Positions 37,810-38,627 of a stretch of 38,627 bases of DNA are shown here, in pieces. How positions within the stretch are numbered: position 1 is the stretch's first letter; each line of letters opens with the position of its first letter. The notes beneath the pieces were generated by a model, which saw only the letters and a list, made by a program, of their open reading frames with translations, ran no database searches and was not told the origin of the DNA. Source of the stretch: a virus; the IMG/VR virus record IMGVR_UViG_3300048588_001047, positions 1-38,627 of that record, one strand, 5' to 3'. The translations under genes and the position numbers were made by a program.

Positions 37810-38627
37810 GAGCCGCGGCCGGCGCAGCGCGCGCGCCAGTCATCCCGGGCGACCCCAGCCTGGCCGAGGTGATGGGCCTTTACCTGACCCATGCCAAGAA
37901 CCTGCGCAGCACCGACACAGCCGAGCACCACGCCACCCGCATCGGCCCATGGGTGGAGAAGTACCGGGCCAGCCAGGCGCGCCAGTGTGCTGCCCACATC
38001 GTCGCCGACATGACCGGCCACTACAAACCGGCCACCATCAACCGCAGCCTGGGCACCTTGAAGAAGGGCCTGCATCTGGCATGGGAGCGCGGCTTCACCC
38101 CGGAGAACTACAGCGCCCAGGTGAAGCGCTTGCCAGAGAACAACCAGCGCGAGATCCACCTATCGATCGAGCAGGTGAAGAAGATCGCCGACCTGTGCAG
38201 CGAGCAGGCGCGCGCCGCCGTGTGGGTGTCGCTGCTGACCGGATGCCGCCGTGGTGAGGTGCTGAAGATCACCGCCGCCGACATCGGCGAAGAAACCATC
38301 CTGATCCGTTCGGGCAACACCAAAACGCTGCGCACGCGCGTGGTGCCCATCATCCCAGCGCTGCGGCCGTGGCTGGCGCTCCTGCCGCTGGAGATCGGTT
38401 ACGAGGGGGTGAAGTCCAGCTTTCAGCGCGCTCGCATCAAGGCCGAGATGCCAGAGGTCAACTTTCACGACCTGCGCCACTCGTGCGCCACCATCCTGCT
38501 GGCCAGCGGTGCCGACCTCTACACCGTGGCGAAGATCCTGGGGCACACCACGGTGAAGACCACCGAGCGCTACGCGCACCACCAGGTGAGCGCCCAGCGG
38601 TCGGCACTGGCCAAGGCATTTGGCTAA
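37683..38627 (+). CDS. int: Tyrosine integrase
   Basis: 314 aa from the ATG at 37683 (an ATG eight codons earlier is possible). N-terminal arm-binding part, core-binding domain (about 55-140), catalytic domain with Arg189 (TGCRRGE), Lys214, His262-x-x-Arg265 (FHDLRHS), His288 (LGHTT) and Tyr297 (ERYAHH). All six catalytic positions are present. It should recombine the phage site with the tRNA-Val gene whose 3' half lies at 49-96. The stop codon TAA is the last triplet of the window, so the att site and the intact tRNA must lie after it. Confidence 0.95.
   Translation: MSIWIDKQGRRHVGVMVSGKRLHRILPEGASAGDAKRLEGELRAAAGAARAPVIPGDPSLAEVMGLYLTHAKNLRSTDTAEHHATRIGPWVEKYRASQARQCAAHIVADMTGHYKPATINRSLGTLKKGLHLAWERGFTPENYSAQVKRLPENNQREIHLSIEQVKKIADLCSEQARAAVWVSLLTGCRRGEVLKITAADIGEETILIRSGNTKTLRTRVVPIIPALRPWLALLPLEIGYEGVKSSFQRARIKAEMPEVNFHDLRHSCATILLASGADLYTVAKILGHTTVKTTERYAHHQVSAQRSALAKAFG

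Overview
The window is a nearly complete lambdoid siphovirus prophage in a GC-rich genome, most likely a beta-proteobacterium of the order Burkholderiales (inferred from base composition, gene style and the tRNA-Val(CAC) target; not provable from the sequence alone). The left edge is host DNA: a strong terminator and only the 3' half of a tRNA-Val gene on the minus strand, which is the integrase-distal attachment site. The right edge ends exactly at the stop codon of a tyrosine integrase, so the other attachment site and the intact tRNA should lie just outside.

Layout, right to left from the immunity region. The repressor gene (30867-31310, +) and a lipoprotein gene coupled to it sit between two divergent promoters of the same design. 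The leftward promoter starts at cro (30805) and reads cro, a CII-like activator, a 35-codon gene, a ParB-like protein, an SF2 helicase, a Toprim protein, a small Zn protein, RusA, a 70-aa protein, NinB, two HNH-type proteins and a Q-like gene. After a terminator (24005-24027) the late genes follow on the same strand: small and large terminase, portal, head morphogenesis protein, scaffold, major capsid protein, head decoration-type proteins, head-tail connectors, tail terminator, tail tube, the G/GT tail chaperones made by a -1 frameshift, tape measure, tail tip proteins, a fibre, an SGNH hydrolase, and a lysis cassette (holin-like proteins, GH19 endolysin, nested Rz/Rz1), closed by a terminator at 211-242.

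The rightward promoter (31884-31912) drives small unknown genes, a probable single-strand annealing protein with a YqaJ/lambda-type exonuclease, more accessory genes including a Lar-like antirestriction protein and an HNH nuclease, then excisionase and integrase.

The order repressor / cro / cII / replication / nin-type genes / Q / late genes is that of lambda, mirrored. Almost every gene overlaps the next by ATGA, GTGA, TGATG or TAATG, which fixes many starts. The least described parts are: the paired operators spaced 23 bp at both early promoters; two 17-bp palindromes 33 bp apart inside the ParB-like gene; the lipoprotein at the place of lambda rexAB; a Gly-rich protein with eight 22-residue repeats; and a Rossmann-type protein fused to a small capsid-associated domain.
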